A stretch of DNA of 64,000 nucleotides from Candidatus Binatia bacterium. GTDB taxonomy: Bacteria; Desulfobacterota; Binatia; HRBIN30. The notes under the pieces are model-generated. The model was not told the DNA's origin. It was given only the letters and a program-made list of their open reading frames with translations, and made no database searches. Within the stretch, counting starts at the first letter, position 1; every line of letters begins with the position of its first letter. Shown here piece after piece: positions 17,014-25,017 of this stretch. The stretch spans positions 1 through 64,000 of the forward strand of contig JAOAHD010000017.1 of assembly GCA_026415395.1 (NCBI GenBank), written 5' to 3'. Both the position numbers and the translations under genes were made by a program.

Positions 17014-17742
17014 TTACCGCACGTTGCCGGCGTGCAACCCACACTCTTTTTGCGTCTCTTCTTCCCACCACCAGCGCCCGGCTCTTTCGTGTTCTCCTGG
17101 GTTCGTGGGTCGCGTACATGGCTCGCAGCCGATCGAAATGAAGCCCCGGTTGTGGAGCTCGTTATATGGAACTCGATGTTCGTTGATGTATGCCCACACT
17201 TGCTTCGAGGTCCAGTTCGCAAGAGGATTGAACTTCACCAACGGTCGCTCTGGCGACCCGAAGGTGGGATCCACCTGTACCACAGGAACATCCGCGCGGG
17301 TGCCCGGGCTTTGGTCGCGACGCTGGCCGGTGATCCAAGCTTGCAGTGGCTTCAAGGCGCGAACGAGGGGTTCCACTTTGCGGATCCCACAGCACTCCTT
17401 GTGCCCATCCTTATAAAACGAGAAGAGCCCTTTCTCGCGCACGAGCTTTTCCACCGCTTCGGGTTGGGGGAAGTACACCTCGATCGGAATTCCGTAGTGC
17501 TCGCGTACCTTTTCGAGAAAGCGATACGTTTCCGGGTGCAAGCGGCCAGTGTCCAGCGAGAACACTTTGAAGTTGCCACCAATTTTGCTCGCCATGTCCA
17601 CGAGGACGACATCCTCAGCACCGCTAAACGAAATCGCAATTGCACCGGGGTACTCTTGTAACGCAAGCTTCAAGATCTCCCGGGGATCCTTGTCTGCATA
17701 CTGCGCGGCTAACGCTGGAATCTTTTGAATATCGAGCGCCAT
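17014..17742 (-). CDS. cysH: Assimilatory APS/PAPS reductase with iron-sulfur cysteine motif
   Basis: This 242-residue reductase reduces activated sulfate to sulfite with thioredoxin. [13 protein letters not shown] is the PP-loop near residue 38 and [13 protein letters not shown] follows. The paired cysteines [11 protein letters not shown] (near 118) and GCEPC (near 203) are the four ligands that mark the [4Fe-4S] APS-type enzyme. ECGLH near the C-terminus carries the catalytic cysteine. The presence of cysC in the window means PAPS is also made. A structured leader lies at 17773-17815, and the SDR gene lies upstream on the same strand. Confidence 0.93.
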   Translation of the reverse strand: MALDIQKIPALAAQYADKDPREILKLALQEYPGAIAISFSGAEDVVLVDMASKIGGNFKVFSLDTGRLHPETYRFLEKVREHYGIPIEVYFPQPEAVEKLVREKGLFSFYKDGHKECCGIRKVEPLVRALKPLQAWITGQRRDQSPGTRADVPVVQVDPTFGSPERPLVKFNPLANWTSKQVWAYINEHRVPYNELHNRGFISIGCEPCTRPTNPGEHERAGRWWWEEETQKECGLHAGNVR

Positions 17743-17772
17743 GAGGTGCCTCTCTCAAGGGACTCGCAAGCG

Positions 17773-17815
17773 GCATCGGGTGCACCGCTCGCGGTGCCGA
17801 CGGTGATACCGATGC
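17773..17815 (-). promoter_or_regulatory. Candidate structured RNA leader of cysH
   Basis: Read on the minus strand, an outer 7-bp stem (GCATCGG/CCGATGC) encloses an inner 6-bp stem (GCACCG/CGGTGC) capped by a CGAG tetraloop. The internal loop is asymmetric, with 11 bases on one side and 2 on the other. It sits about 30 bases before the cysH start. It could be a cis-regulatory element, or simply the SDR terminator without a uridine tract. It matches no riboswitch class I can name. Confidence 0.3.
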
Positions 17816-17892
17816 GCCTCCAGCCGTGCAAGGGCGCTGCGCGGATTCCCTGTTTGACCGGCGCTGGGAAACCGGAGGCCAGCGGAACGTTT

Positions 17893-18654
17893 TCAGTTGG
17901 CGCGGGAACGCAGGGTTAAATGGTGCACGCTGGCCGGATCGGGTTGCGCGAGTTGGAACACGATCGCCCGGGCGGCGTCGGATGCCTGCAACATTCCGCT
18001 GGAGCGCCGCAGCAGGCCGAGCCTCTCCCAAGTGGGAATCGCCTCTCGGGCCACGGTCGGATCGAAGCCAGATGCGAAGTCGGTTCCGCCGATATTGTGC
18101 ACTTCGATGGTCATGACGCGGATTCCTCGCTCGGCCACCTCGGCACGCAAGCCTTGGGACAGGCAATGGACGGCCGCCTTGGTAGCGGCGTAAACCGATA
18201 AGTATGGCCAGGCTTCGTAAGCGGCCGCCGAAGTTACATTCACAACGTCGCCGCGCCCTTTCGGTAGCATGTGGCGGAGCGCTGCGCGGCAGGCGAACAG
18301 GGTGCCCAAGATGTTCGTTTCCACCATCATGCGCCACTCCTCCGTGCGCCCCTCCGCGATGGAACGCACGGTTCCTACGCCGGCATTGTTGACCAAGATA
18401 TGCAGGTCGCCGAAGCGATCGACAGCGGTAGCAATCAGCCGCTCCACGGCGATCTCGTCGCGCAAATCCGTCTGGACCCACACGCCCTCACCGCCCTGCT
18501 CGCGGATGCGATCGCACACACGCTGCAGCCCCTCGACTCGGCGCGCCCCCACCACCACCTGCACTCCTTCCTGAGCCAGTGCCTCAGCAACCGCGGCTCC
18601 AATCCCGCTGGAAGCGCCGGTAACGACTGCCACGCGGCCCTGCAACAGAGACAT
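17893..18654 (-). CDS. SDR family NAD(P)-dependent oxidoreductase
   Basis: This 253-residue classical short-chain dehydrogenase has TGASSGIG near residue 12 (nucleotide binding), NNAGVG near 90 and the catalytic Ser in NVTSAAAYEAW. YAATK near 155 carries the catalytic Tyr and Lys. The C-terminus resembles the family of small acyl or sugar alcohol dehydrogenases, but the substrate cannot be assigned. ARR near residue 38 suggests NADP preference (inference). It is divergent from the OmpA-family gene and 150 bases upstream of cysH. Confidence 0.85.
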   Translation of the reverse strand: MSLLQGRVAVVTGASSGIGAAVAEALAQEGVQVVVGARRVEGLQRVCDRIREQGGEGVWVQTDLRDEIAVERLIATAVDRFGDLHILVNNAGVGTVRSIAEGRTEEWRMMVETNILGTLFACRAALRHMLPKGRGDVVNVTSAAAYEAWPYLSVYAATKAAVHCLSQGLRAEVAERGIRVMTIEVHNIGGTDFASGFDPTVAREAIPTWERLGLLRRSSGMLQASDAARAIVFQLAQPDPASVHHLTLRSRAN

Positions 18655-18749
18655 GGCGCTCCGTTATCCGGAATCGGGCGTTTTGGTCAAGCAACGAATC
18701 GCATCAACAAGCAATGGGCACGGGGCAGCGCCCGACGACCGAAAATCGC

Positions 18750-18779
18750 TTGACCTGTGCTGTGCCACCAGCTTACAAG
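18750..18779 (+). promoter_or_regulatory. Possible sigma-70 promoter of the OmpA-family gene
   Basis: TTGACC (18750-18755) and TACAAG (18774-18779) are spaced by 18 bases, about 105 bases before the lipoprotein start. The match is 5 of 6 at -35 and 4 of 6 at -10. Confidence 0.35.
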
Positions 18780-18883
18780 TTTGCCAATTTTGCTTCCGCC
18801 CTCGCCTCGTGGTACGGGCCGGGGAGAATGACACTGAGGGAGTCGGTTGCTCTTCTAGTGGAGCAGAGGAAGAAGGGAATAGG

Positions 18884-19756
18884 ATGAGATCGCGGGCATT
18901 GCTGACGGTTGTGTTGGTTGGTGCTGTTGTGTGGCAAGGCTGCGCAGCACAACGCACATTCAACAAGCCTTGGGGCAAGGGGACTTGGATCCCTGCAGCT
19001 CTGTGCGGCGTTGCGGGGGCGGGAGCGGGCGTAGGCATTCAAGAAGCACGGCGCGGCACGTCCACCGCCGTGGTGCGGGACGCCGAAGGGAATGTCGTCT
19101 CGTTCAAACGCGTAAAAGACGATGCTGACTATTGGAAAGGGGCGCTGATTGGTGCCGTGGTCGGAGCTGCCGTGTGTGGCTTGCTCGGGCATTACTTCCT
19201 AGACGAGGAAATCGTACCGCCACCTCCACCGCCACCGCCTCCCCCAACACCGTCACCAGAAGAGCTGCCCCCGCCTTGGGCCCGACGACTGGTGCTGCGC
19301 GGCGTGAACTTCGACTTCAACAAGAGCGATATCCGACCTGACTCGCGTCCGGTGTTGGACGAGGCCGCGGAAATCCTCCGAGCGAACCCTGAGGTGCGCA
19401 TCTCCATCGAAGGGCACACCGATGCGATCGGTACCGATGCATACAACGAGAAGCTTTCGGTGCGCCGGGCTGAGGCGGTGTTCCGATATCTCGTGAACCG
19501 CGGGGTTGCACCGGAACGCATGGAAGTGGTGGGCTACGGCGAGAGCCGGCCGGTTGCCGACAACAGCACTGAGGAAGGTCGGGCGCAAAACCGCCGGGTG
19601 GAGCTGCACATCATCAGCCCGGCGGCGCCGCCTGCAGAGCCGGCAGCAGAACCTCCGGCTGAGGTGCCAGCAACTGAAGGAGCGCCAGTGCCAAAGCCTA
19701 GCCCGACGCCTCCCGCCGAACCGCCTTCCGCTCCCGCCGAGCCGTCTAGCCCTTGA
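18884..19756 (+). CDS. OmpA-family peptidoglycan-binding lipoprotein
   Basis: This 290-residue exported protein has a signal ending in a lipobox-like WQGC (cysteine near 21). A glycine-rich segment with two hydrophobic stretches follows (ALCGVAGAGAGVGIQ and ALIGAVVGAAVCGLLGHYF). A proline linker (about ten Pro in a row) leads to a C-terminal OmpA domain containing VNFDFNKSDIRPDS and ISIEGHTDAIGTDAYNEKLS. The domain continues with RRAEAVFRYLV and NRRVEL. The Pro/Ala/Glu-rich tail is intrinsically disordered. It tethers the outer membrane to peptidoglycan. GAAGGG precedes the ATG. Its 3' end overlaps the convergent wecB by 11 bases. Confidence 0.88.
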   Translation: MRSRALLTVVLVGAVVWQGCAAQRTFNKPWGKGTWIPAALCGVAGAGAGVGIQEARRGTSTAVVRDAEGNVVSFKRVKDDADYWKGALIGAVVGAAVCGLLGHYFLDEEIVPPPPPPPPPPTPSPEELPPPWARRLVLRGVNFDFNKSDIRPDSRPVLDEAAEILRANPEVRISIEGHTDAIGTDAYNEKLSVRRAEAVFRYLVNRGVAPERMEVVGYGESRPVADNSTEEGRAQNRRVELHIISPAAPPAEPAAEPPAEVPATEGAPVPKPSPTPPAEPPSAPAEPSSP

Positions 19757-20918
19757 GCACGGGCGTAGGCACGCCGGACAAAATTTGCTCGATCAGGTGC
19801 GCAATCCGCGCTGCGGCATGGCCGTCGCCGTACGGGTTCCTGCGCGCCGTCATCGCTCCGTACGCAGCCGCGTCGTGAAGGAGATCCTGCACCGAAGCGA
19901 CGATTTGCTGGGGGTCGGTGCCAACTAGGCGAGCCACACCAGCTTCCACTCCCTCAGGTCGCTCGGTTTTCTCGCGCATGACCAACACCGGCTTCGGCAG
20001 CGACGGCGCCTCTTCTTGAATTCCGCCTGAGTCAGTGAGGATCACATCGGCCCGCCGCATTAAGGCGACAAACGGCACGTATTCGAGCGGCTCGAGCAGC
20101 ACGATTCGGGGATGGTTTCCGAGCCAGCGGAACACGGGTTCCCGCACGTGGGGGTTCAAATGCACGGGGTACACGACGACCACTTCAGGCTCGCGTTCCA
20201 CCAGCTCACGCAGCGCGCGGCAGATCCGTTCGAAACCTTCGCCAAAGCTTTCGCGCCGATGCCCCGTGACCAGAACGACCTTGGATCCAGTAAGGCGGTG
20301 GATGAGTTCTTCCGGTAGTCCGGCGGCGAGTTCACCCCGGTCCAACCGTCGGGCCACGCCCAGAAGCGCATCGACCCCCGTGTTACCGGTGACGAAGATC
20401 CGCTCTTCCTGCACGCCTTCCCGCAGTAAGTTGGCGCGCGCCCACGGCGTGGGAGCGAAATGCCAATCGGCCAAGGCAGTGGTGAGGCGCCGATTGATCT
20501 CTTCGGGGAACGGCCGGCGTTTGTCATAGGTGCGCAGTCCTGCCTCTACGTGAGCCACCGCTATCTGCGCGTAAAAGGCTGCGAGTGCTGCTGCAAAGGT
20601 CGTTGTGGTGTCTCCTTGCACCACGACCAGTTGCGGCCGTTCCGACTGCATCACCGGTTTTAAGGCCCGCGTGGCAGCAGCGGTGAGTTCGTACAAGTCT
20701 TGATCCGGTTTCATCAGGTCAAGGTCGATATCCGGGACGATGCGGAATACGGAGAGTACCTGATCCAACATCGTGCGATGCTGTGCGGTGACACACACGC
20801 GTAAGTCCACCCGCCCGCGCAGCGCCTCGATCACCGGAGCAAGCTTAATGGCTTCCGGCCGCGTACCAAAGACGAGCAAAACCTTGCCGCCTACACTCGG
20901 CAGGTTCGGCTTCGACAT
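19746..20918 (-). CDS. wecB: UDP-N-acetylglucosamine 2-epimerase (non-hydrolysing)
   Basis: This 390-residue enzyme interconverts UDP-GlcNAc and UDP-ManNAc for surface glycan synthesis. Recognisable segments are FGTRPEAIKLAPVI near residue 17, VQGDTTTTFAAALAAFY near 100, HVEAGLRTYD near 122, NTGVDALL, VTGHRRESFGEG near 220 and TDSGGIQEEAPSL near 295. The latter segments form the UDP-sugar site. Its ATG overlaps the TGA of the sulfatase-like gene (TGATG), so the two are translationally coupled. A second epimerase-linked gene such as wecC is not present here. Confidence 0.95.
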   Translation of the reverse strand: MSKPNLPSVGGKVLLVFGTRPEAIKLAPVIEALRGRVDLRVCVTAQHRTMLDQVLSVFRIVPDIDLDLMKPDQDLYELTAAATRALKPVMQSERPQLVVVQGDTTTTFAAALAAFYAQIAVAHVEAGLRTYDKRRPFPEEINRRLTTALADWHFAPTPWARANLLREGVQEERIFVTGNTGVDALLGVARRLDRGELAAGLPEELIHRLTGSKVVLVTGHRRESFGEGFERICRALRELVEREPEVVVVYPVHLNPHVREPVFRWLGNHPRIVLLEPLEYVPFVALMRRADVILTDSGGIQEEAPSLPKPVLVMREKTERPEGVEAGVARLVGTDPQQIVASVQDLLHDAAAYGAMTARRNPYGDGHAAARIAHLIEQILSGVPTPVLKG

Positions 20919-22357
20919 CAGGGTAACCTCTCGGACGGCACCGCGGGGAGCAGGCGGTTGAGTTCAGCACAAACCTTGGTCTCTTGGCTCGCAAGGTTGT
21001 TCCGTTCCATTGGGTCGCTGCGCAGATCGTAGAGCTCTTCCCGTTTCTTATCGTTCCGCCCGGTCGCGGGTGGAAACTCCGCAACCCGCGCAGCAAATGG
21101 TGCGAGGCTTTCTGTAACCAAGTACTTCCAACCTTGACGCCTCACACCGCGCATGCGCTCCATCCCTCCTGCCTCCTTTTCCTCCAGGTTTTCCCTCGCT
21201 CGAACTCCGGTTCCAGGAATGGCTCGCGGCGCATAATTCTCAAGCGGAATGGGCCGGTCAGCGTCTAGGCTTGCGGTCGGTGATTGGAGCAAGCGGGCAA
21301 ACCCACCCACGGGCCAAGCAACCTGCACTGGCAACTCCACCACTTCCGTTATCGTCGGTGCCAAGTCCAACAAGGACACTGGCGTGTCCACACGCCGCCT
21401 GCCGCGGGTGGGGAGCTGCTCTCGCGGGGGAACGACAACCAACGGCACGCGCACCGAGGACTCGTAAAGACTCGCGGCCACCCCGTGCTCTCCGTGTTCG
21501 AACAAGGCAAAACCCGCATCGCCGTACACAAATAGCCAAACGCGGCGGTCTAGGTCCAACTCCACCAAGCCCTCGACCAAGCGTTTCAGCTCTCGATCGA
21601 GTTGCCGCACGCGCTCCGCATACCGCTCGGGGGGGAGAACCACCTGCCCCTCCAAGGAGCCCAAGGGACTGGCGCCGAAGTAGTGAACCCAGAGGAAAAA
21701 GGGGCGTTGCCGATGCATTGCCAGGAAGGCCAAAGCGGAGTCCGTGGTTGTAGAATCTGGCTTTCGCGCGTTGGCCGTGAGTTTGGAAAGCCGTGAACTG
21801 AGGGCGAAGCTCCAATCGTGAAAGACCAGCGACGGGATCGGTAGCGGGTCCCGCGCGGAGTCCACGATGGGCTGGTAAAAGCGGTCGTCGAACTGCGAGA
21901 AGCCGCGGAAGCCGAACACCCGGTCGACCTCGTAACTTCCGGCAACGGCGCCCGTGTCGTAACCGCTGGTGGCAAACAGCTCGGCAAGTTGTGGCCGCGC
22001 AGACGCCAGGCGGTCCAGCGGCCCACGAACACCATGCTCCGCAGCCAGGCCACCAGTAAGCGCGGTCGCAGCCGCTGCGCGCGCGTACGGTGCGTTGCTG
22101 TAAGCTTGGGTGAAGCAAATCCCCACGTCGCACAGGTGCGCCAGCGTCGGAGCAACGGGACCGTCTCCGGCTACAGCCGCAGCCGGCGCCCATGGTTGCA
22201 GAACATCCGCACGAACCGCCCCCAAGGAGACCAGGACCACACTCGGTTTTTGCGCGGCTCGAGCCACGAGCCAGCCAGAGGCGGCGGCAACCGTCAGAAT
22301 GGCCCCAAGGCCGGCTGCACTCCACAACCCCCGCATGACAAACGCGCGGCTCGGCAC
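20918..22357 (-). CDS. Catalytically degenerate sulfatase-family membrane protein
   Basis: This 479-residue protein has the alkaline phosphatase/sulfatase fold signature order after one N-terminal membrane anchor, but its active site is erased. The metal Asp of LDxLRAD is Gly (SLGAVRAD). The nucleophile position in the APxTxPSxxSLLTG-type motif is Ala (NAPYARAAAATALTG). DPHAPY is replaced by FGASPLG, SDHGE by YGDAGF, and the HxGSLY histidine by Ala (EHGVAASLY). The C-terminal RRQGWKYLVTES and ELYDLRSDPMERNNL segments are kept. It cannot be a normal sulfatase and may be a binding or scaffold protein. A GTG start abuts the radical SAM gene's TGA; ATG 22336 is an alternative. Confidence 0.75.
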   Translation of the reverse strand: MPSRAFVMRGLWSAAGLGAILTVAAASGWLVARAAQKPSVVLVSLGAVRADVLQPWAPAAAVAGDGPVAPTLAHLCDVGICFTQAYSNAPYARAAAATALTGGLAAEHGVRGPLDRLASARPQLAELFATSGYDTGAVAGSYEVDRVFGFRGFSQFDDRFYQPIVDSARDPLPIPSLVFHDWSFALSSRLSKLTANARKPDSTTTDSALAFLAMHRQRPFFLWVHYFGASPLGSLEGQVVLPPERYAERVRQLDRELKRLVEGLVELDLDRRVWLFVYGDAGFALFEHGEHGVAASLYESSVRVPLVVVPPREQLPTRGRRRVDTPVSLLDLAPTITEVVELPVQVAWPVGGFARLLQSPTASLDADRPIPLENYAPRAIPGTGVRARENLEEKEAGGMERMRGVRRQGWKYLVTESLAPFAARVAEFPPATGRNDKKREELYDLRSDPMERNNLASQETKVCAELNRLLPAVPSERLP

Positions 22358-23374
22358 TCAGCCGTTTGCCACATTCGCCGTGGCTGCGGCAGCTTTTGCC
22401 GGGCCACTGCGCAGCGGGAGGCCGCGAAACAGGCGGACTTTATCGCAGTCGGAGCAAAAATGCTCTGCCGGCAAAGGGGAGTCTGGGCGTGTCCAGATGC
22501 GCCGCGCCGCGACGAACTTCTCGTTATTCCACATTTGGCGAAAGGCACCTGGGCGGTACGAGTCGAAGTCGTCTTTCTTGTGGAAACCGGAACAGCAGGA
22601 GGCAAACCCGCCATCCCAGTGGAAGACGGCTTTCTCCCACAGCCACACGCAGCGGTTCGGGCGAATGTCGAGGTAGTCAAAAGAGTATTTTCCCTTTGGT
22701 GCCCAGGCAGGGTCCTCGTAAAGGCCCCCGACGGCAGAGAAGTGGTCGACGCCGATTTCCCGAGCGAGGGCCCGCGCTTTCTCAATGTGGGGTTCGTTGT
22801 GGGCGAAGATCAGATACTGCCAGGTGATATATGGCTTCGAGCGTGCAGTTCGTTTTTTTGCCGCAATGAACTTTTTCACGTTAGTGATGGCCAGATCGAA
22901 CCGGCCACCGCGCCGATACACTTGGTAGCTCTCCTGATCTGCCCCATCGATGGAAGCCGTGAGATACGACAAGCCCGCATCGACGATCGCCTCTACCCGG
23001 CTGTTCTCCAAGGGGAAGCTCAAGTTACTCGAGATAATCGTGGGCACACCACGCTCCTCCGCGTAGGCAATCATCGCCGGCAGATCCTTCGCAAAAAACG
23101 GTTCTCCCCAGTTAAAGAGCTCTACCGAGTAGGCATAAGGGCCCAGCTCATCGATGATGTGCCGGAAGGTGTCGAAATCCATATACCCCCGCCCCCGGCC
23201 GCCCTGCTCACCGCGCCCAGTCGGGCAAAACGGGCAATGGAGGTTGCACTTGTTGGTAACGTCCACGCAAAGCAGGTACGGGTAGGACCACAAGCGCTCG
23301 CGCCCGAGCTTCATCTCTGCCTTGACGAGCAGAAAGTTCAAACGCTTGCGGATCCGACCCCAGAAGCGGCTCAT
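22358..23374 (-). CDS. Radical SAM protein with C-terminal cysteine-rich region
   Basis: This 338-residue radical SAM enzyme has its cluster motif CNLHCPFC near residue 42. ELFNWGEPFF (the GGE-like SAM motif) and SASIDG-like TASIDGADQESYQVYRRG near 155 follow. Its C-terminal segment has further cysteines in RCVWLWEKAVFHWDGGFASCC and HFCSDC, in the manner of SPASM domains that hold extra clusters. The target is unknown. It is immediately followed by the dead sulfatase homologue and wecB, so a role in surface glycan or its modifying protein is likely. SPASM enzymes include sulfatase maturases, but the neighbouring sulfatase lacks the residue they modify. Confidence 0.85.
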   Translation of the reverse strand: MSRFWGRIRKRLNFLLVKAEMKLGRERLWSYPYLLCVDVTNKCNLHCPFCPTGRGEQGGRGRGYMDFDTFRHIIDELGPYAYSVELFNWGEPFFAKDLPAMIAYAEERGVPTIISSNLSFPLENSRVEAIVDAGLSYLTASIDGADQESYQVYRRGGRFDLAITNVKKFIAAKKRTARSKPYITWQYLIFAHNEPHIEKARALAREIGVDHFSAVGGLYEDPAWAPKGKYSFDYLDIRPNRCVWLWEKAVFHWDGGFASCCSGFHKKDDFDSYRPGAFRQMWNNEKFVAARRIWTRPDSPLPAEHFCSDCDKVRLFRGLPLRSGPAKAAAATANVANG

Positions 23375-23474
23375 GGGGCCACCGTATCACACGCTGCAGC
23401 CGCTTGGAAATGCGCCTTGGGCCACCGCCATCGAGGCCGTGGCCCAAGGGCGATCTCCACGGGAGCGGTGCTCG

Positions 23475-23954
23475 TTACGCCTCGGAGGCGGTGGCCCGCA
23501 GCATCCACGCGCGCTTCTCGTGGCGCTCCATCAGGCCGGTCAGGAAGTCCGCAGTGCCGGCGTCCCCGTGCTGGTCTTGGGTAGTAGGAATGTCCTGCCG
23601 GAGCTGACGGATAATTGCCTCATGATCCTCGGCCAGTTGGCGCACCATGTCACGGGCGGGCGGAACCTTTCCCGGTTCCTCTCGCAACCGCGTGGCCTTG
23701 CGGAACTCCTCCAAGGTGCCGGGAGCCACTCCACCGAGGGCTCGGATCCGCTCAGCAACCTCGTCCACGATATCGTCCAGCTCTTCGTATTCCTCTTCGA
23801 AGAGTTTGTGCAGATCGTGAAACTGCGGGCCGACGACGTTCCAGTGGTAGTTGCGCGCCTTGGTGTACAACACAAACTCGTCGGCCAGAAGCGCAGACAA
23901 GATCTTGCACACCGCTTCCCGCTGGGCGTCGCTCAAGCCAATGTTCAACTTCAT
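23475..23954 (-). CDS. dps: Dps family DNA-binding ferritin-like protein
   Basis: This 159-residue four-helix protein oxidises and stores iron and protects DNA from peroxide. The inter-subunit ferroxidase ligands are visible in NYHWNVVGPQFHDLHKLFEEE near residues 38-57 and in ELDDIVDEVAERI. GGAGG precedes the ATG at 23954. It is divergent from oxyR across a 91-base intergenic region that contains the inverted repeat at 24025-24042, a classic OxyR-Dps arrangement. Confidence 0.93.
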   Translation of the reverse strand: MKLNIGLSDAQREAVCKILSALLADEFVLYTKARNYHWNVVGPQFHDLHKLFEEEYEELDDIVDEVAERIRALGGVAPGTLEEFRKATRLREEPGKVPPARDMVRQLAEDHEAIIRQLRQDIPTTQDQHGDAGTADFLTGLMERHEKRAWMLRATASEA

Positions 23955-24024
23955 AGTCTCACCCTCCTTTCGCTAGGTGGGCAATGTAAGCCGAACGATT
24001 GCGATGGCAATTGTTTTCTTTAGA

Positions 24025-24042
24025 TTTTGCCCATTGGCAAAA
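24025..24042 (+). promoter_or_regulatory. Inverted repeat in the dps-oxyR intergenic region, candidate OxyR site
   Basis: TTTTGCC and GGCAAAA form a perfect 7-bp inverted repeat around CATT. It ends 3 bases before the oxyR start codon and about 70 bases upstream of dps. LysR-type regulators bind such T-rich/A-rich dyads and repress their own genes. No second dyad of the E. coli OxyR type is clear. Confidence 0.35.
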
Positions 24043-24045
24043 ACT

Positions 24046-25017
24046 ATGGATTTGACCGCCGTCACCCTTACCGAACTCCGCTACCTTGTTGCCCTCGCCG
24101 ATACGGGCCACTTTGGGAGGGCGGCCGCGAAGTGCTTCGTCACGCAGCCCACGCTGAGCACGCAGCTCAAAAAGCTCGAGAACAATCTGGGCGTGCAACT
24201 GGTCGAGCGCGACCCGCGATGCGCCCGCCTTACGGCAGTGGGTCACCAGGTAGTGGCGCATGCTCGTGTGATTTTGGAGCACGTGCAGGCGATTGGCGAC
24301 GTTGCGCGTGGGCAGAGCGATCCCCTATCGGGGGAGTTTCACCTCGGGGTCATCCCCACACTCGGTCCGTACCTGCTCCCTCAGCTCTTAGGGCCGCTAC
24401 AAAAGAAACTCCCTCAGCTTCGCCTTGCAGTCGTCGAGCAACTCACCGCCGCGCTTGTCGACGAGTTGCTCGCCCACCGGCTCGATGCTGCACTGCTTGC
24501 CTTGCCGGTAGAGGAAGAAGGCTTGGAGGCGTTAGAACTGTTCGAGGAGCCGTTTTGGGTCCTGGCCCCCCGGCGGCACCCGCTGGCGCGGCGCAAAACG
24601 GTTTCTGAAGACGAGCTAGAACACCAACCAGTGTTGCTTTTGGCCGAGGGGCACTGCTTGCGAGAACAAACGCTGGCGGTGTGCGGAAAGAGCCAGCCAG
24701 AGGCGACCGCGGACTTCCGCGCCTCAAGCCTCGAGACTCTGCGCCATTTGGTCAGCGCTGGCTACGGGTGCACATTGATCCCGGAGCTTGCAGTTCCCCG
24801 GCTGCGGGATCCGGGCACCGTGGTACGGCCGCTCATTGGGGAGCATGCATTCCGGAGAATTGGCATCGTGTGGCGGCGGAGTTACCCGCGCGCAGAGGCC
24901 GTTGTGACGCTCGGTCACTTCATTCGCGAGCAAGCGCTGCGTGGGGGCATGGGTTCGATGCGGAGCAGCGCAGCCCCGCAGCCCGAGGCAGCACCCGCCG
25001 CCAAGCAAGCGCGTTAG
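24046..25017 (+). CDS. oxyR: Peroxide-sensing LysR-type regulator OxyR
   Basis: This 323-residue LysR regulator has an N-terminal winged helix (LRYLVALADTGHFGRAAAKC and TQPTLSTQLKKLE). The redox pair lies in EGHCLREQTLAVC near residues 205-214, matching the Cys199/Cys208 pair of E. coli OxyR in sequence and spacing. It senses H2O2 by disulfide formation and probably activates the divergent dps. The ATG at 24046 begins right after the inverted repeat and has no clear ribosome site, hinting at a leaderless or near-leaderless mRNA. The tail is Ala/Pro-rich. Confidence 0.93.
   Translation: MDLTAVTLTELRYLVALADTGHFGRAAAKCFVTQPTLSTQLKKLENNLGVQLVERDPRCARLTAVGHQVVAHARVILEHVQAIGDVARGQSDPLSGEFHLGVIPTLGPYLLPQLLGPLQKKLPQLRLAVVEQLTAALVDELLAHRLDAALLALPVEEEGLEALELFEEPFWVLAPRRHPLARRKTVSEDELEHQPVLLLAEGHCLREQTLAVCGKSQPEATADFRASSLETLRHLVSAGYGCTLIPELAVPRLRDPGTVVRPLIGEHAFRRIGIVWRRSYPRAEAVVTLGHFIREQALRGGMGSMRSSAAPQPEAAPAAKQAR

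Noticed and set aside
21989-23584. 531-codon plus-strand open frame opposite the radical SAM gene
   Set aside because: The opposite strand encodes a radical SAM protein with intact motifs and coupled neighbours; the plus-strand product is Arg/Pro-rich and unrecognisable.
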